A stretch of DNA of 64,000 bases, from the NCBI GenBank assembly GCA_964036045.1, contig OZ038379.1:68726719-68790718 (forward strand). The letters are read 5' to 3'. Origin of the DNA: Eutreptiella sp. 'Long Island Sound 2002' (Eukaryota > Euglenozoa > Euglenophyceae > Eutreptiales > Eutreptiaceae). A program made the translations under genes and the position numbers. The notes below the pieces were generated by a model that made no database searches, had not been told where the DNA came from, and was given only the letters and a program-made list of their open reading frames with translations. This document shows positions 62,408 to 64,000 of this stretch, piece after piece; the stretch's first letter is position 1, and each line of letters starts with the position of its first letter.

Positions 62408-62619
62408 CCTTAGTTTCATTCTCCCCTCCCCATGAGGAATTGGCTGTGTTCCAGCGCTCATGCACCGTGTCTCTTCTGAAGAGAAGAAAAACAATCCAGC
62501 AATGCCGCTTACATGTGCACATGGGTACACAAATTTGGAGTCTCTAGACACCGTCTACAGTAGATACGGTTTTCAATGCGCTGTTCCCAGGCAGGGTCTC
62601 TTCCAAGTGCACTGCACGG
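62408..62619. other. Spacer between convergent coding relics
   Basis: No convincing coding frame. A weak minus-strand continuation of the next fragment (ALKTVSTVDGV, then TAG) may enter this region. Confidence 0.3.
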
Positions 62620-62879
62620 CAACAATTTTCTCCATACAGCTATGGTTGCTCATCCTACAATTCCCTCAATGATACCTGCAATTTTGCTTGTTTGTTGAGG
62701 GCGTCCTTCAACTTGTCTCTCTCCGTTGTTAATTGTGTTACCCTATCTTGGATGTTTTGGACACCAGACTGCCCCTCCAAAGTGATGGCGTTGCGCATTT
62801 TTTCAAACGAGCTCTGTCCGATTTCTGGTCGTCCGACATGAGACTGTGCAGTGAATGAAGAGTGGATAAGGCAGCACAA
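62620..62879 (-). pseudogene. Decayed coiled-coil coding fragment
   Basis: The minus-strand frame from 62,879 reads SSFTAQSHVGRPEIGQSSFE, then KMRNAITLEGQSGVQNIQDR and VTQLTTERDKLKDALNKQAK, a strongly helical segment with Leu/Ile/Val heptad spacing, then LQVSLREL before a TAG at 62,655-62,657. It continues DEQP, a TAG at 62,640-62,642, and LYGENCCRAV. A GTATCA directly after TTGCAG near 62,677 could be a splice donor, in which case the stops lie in an intron and this would be an exon rather than a pseudogene. The family is unknown. Confidence 0.42.
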
Positions 62880-62911
62880 ATCTGTCAGGCAGTGGGCTGT
62901 TCAGTTTGGTT

Positions 62912-62950
62912 CTGGACCCCAACCCCTGCCGTGTGAGCAGGGGGGTCCAG
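62912..62950. other. GC-rich hairpin, 14 paired bases with a 4-base bulge
   Basis: CTGGACC pairs with GGTCCAG and, after a CCAA bulge, CCCCTGC pairs with GCAGGGG around a 7-base loop (CGTGTGA). The hairpin is clear in the sequence. Its role is unknown; no T run follows. Confidence 0.7.
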
Positions 62951-63012
62951 AGAGGGGGCGGGTAAAATTGTCAGGCTTTTGGGGCATTTTTGAATGCCCT
63001 GTTTCATCCTGA

Positions 63013-63308
63013 GTTCCGAAACTTATTGTTTTAATATTGTGACCACCCAATATGACCATCCACGGTATGCAAAGCATGTTTTAGCCCGTATTCATGTGTT
63101 TTCACCCTGTTTGGGTATTGGGTGCGGGGGGGGGGGTCTCCCAAGGGATTGGTACCCAACCTGCTTAGGCAGTTTTTCACCCTGGCCAGCTGAAAAATTG
63201 AAGTTTTTGAAACTTATTTTTTTGATACCGTGATCACCTAAAATGACCATCCAAGATACGCAAAGCATGTTTTAGCCCGTATTTATGTGGTTCTTACCCT
63301 AGTTTGGG
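63013..63308 (-). repeat. Stranded satellite relic, about 1.5 monomers, inverted
   Basis: The reverse-complement monomer is recognisable from ACTTATTGTTTTAATATTGTGACC through CCAAGGGATTGGTACCCAACC, AAAAATTGAAGTTTTTGAAAC, GATACCGTGATCACC and AAAGCATGTTTTAGCCCGTA. It carries an 11-bp G run (63,126-63,136) in place of the usual GCGGGGCGGG, and GCTAAAAC in place of GCCCAAAAC. Both traits resemble the degenerate right-edge monomers, not the core. Confidence 0.88.
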
Positions 63309-63362
63309 TGTGTGCTGCTTGGGGTAGATTCTCTGCGAGGTGGACTTGCCGAAGGCAATACA

Positions 63363-63862
63363 ATCACTTCGCAGAGGTTGTTACATCAAAGCAAAGCAGG
63401 CGTATATAGGGGAAAACGCCACATACCCCCCCATTTTGGGCCTTGTTGGACCTATTCGCGTACCCTACCCCAAGGGGTTGAATTGTTAGTTTAACCCCTA
63501 GTAAAATCATTCTTTTGTCCAATGAACGCATCCCCCAATGATTTTTTGGTCCGGACCCCCCAGACCCCCCCCAATTGAAACCCACTTTTTTGAGGTTTTG
63601 AGGGAGGTGGGGGGGGGGGTCAAAAATGTTGAAAAAATGACCCCCCCCCTTTTTTTGGGTCGAAAATCATGAATCTTTTGGTTTTTTTTTATTTTGAGCC
63701 GAAAAAGTGTTTCCTGGTCCGACTCCATGGGGTTTGTATGGGGTGGGGCGAAGTGGGACAATTGCGGTTTGTGCACTTTCCAGCCATTGTTGGTATGTTG
63801 GTGGTTTTGGCGACCTCAGTGACCCCGTGGTACCCACTCTGGCTGGTGTGAGTGGGGATGCA
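63363..63862 (-). repeat. Dispersed repeat R, copy 2 (inverted)
   Basis: Reverse-complement match to 60,499-60,998 over about 500 bp, with substitutions and with length differences in G/C and A runs. The order relative to the satellite differs from copy 1. Read in the R orientation, satellite follows R here, while at copy 1 satellite precedes R. Confidence 0.82.
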
Positions 63863-64000
63863 TCTTTTATGTGCACAACTGGAGTAAATCTGAAAAATAG
63901 CAGGGCATTCCGGCAGATGCACAACCAGTGTGACACACAAAGCAACCAATGGCGTTCCATTGTTTGCAGGCCATTGTTCAGGGTGGAGTGCAGCAATTTA
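63863..64000. other. Window end, no supported feature
   Basis: I see no repeat similarity and no convincing coding frame in this last stretch. Short open minus-strand frames are present but too short to support. Confidence 0.4.

Noticed and set aside
60499-63862. LTR retrotransposon bounded by the two R copies
   Set aside because: The copies are inverted, not direct. I see no TG...CA ends, primer-binding site or reverse-transcriptase sequence between them.

Overview
The window reads as nuclear DNA of a eukaryote, probably from the plant or green-algal side. About 90% of it is one satellite array. The flanks hold only broken coding stretches with long G/C mononucleotide runs. I see no operons, rRNA, tRNA, CRISPR or intact gene. 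The lineage is an impression; nothing here fixes a species.

Layout. (1) 1-2,737: GC-rich left flank with a decayed coding region on the minus strand. It includes a Gln/Ala/Glu-rich coiled-coil segment, repeated in-frame stops and 12-13 bp G/C runs, and it is cut off by the satellite. (2) 2,738-60,349: about 300 tandem copies of a 190-193 bp monomer, all in one orientation except an inverted block at 8,932-9,875. The array has subdomains: an 11-monomer higher-order repeat at 3.1-7.6 kb; a fold-back inverted duplication at 8.9-10.6 kb; a mixed domain with a second monomer type at 11.2-26.9 kb; a 191-192 bp domain carrying an AGAGGACGG marker at 26-50 kb, reshuffled by duplications of 6, 7, 11 and about 29-31 monomers; a 9-monomer repeat domain at 51.4-56.4 kb; and a decayed right edge with C-run expansions at 59.1-60.35 kb. 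(3) 60,350-64,000: right flank with a dispersed repeat of about 500 bp (here called R) present as an inverted pair, a partial third R copy, three decayed coding fragments, a GC hairpin, and 1.5 inverted satellite monomers stranded 2.7 kb beyond the array.

Interpretation. No set of cooperating genes is visible. The monomer is close to nucleosome-repeat length, the core is homogenised and free of visible insertions, and its recurrent variants are largely CpG transitions. Together these fit a methylated heterochromatic satellite, possibly centromeric or pericentromeric; that function is inference. The points most worth following are the fold-back inverted duplication, the edge-versus-core gradient, and the recurrence of TAG/TAA codons at glutamine-like positions in several separate coding relics. 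The last could be C-to-T decay of methylated pseudogenes or, less likely, a variant nuclear code.
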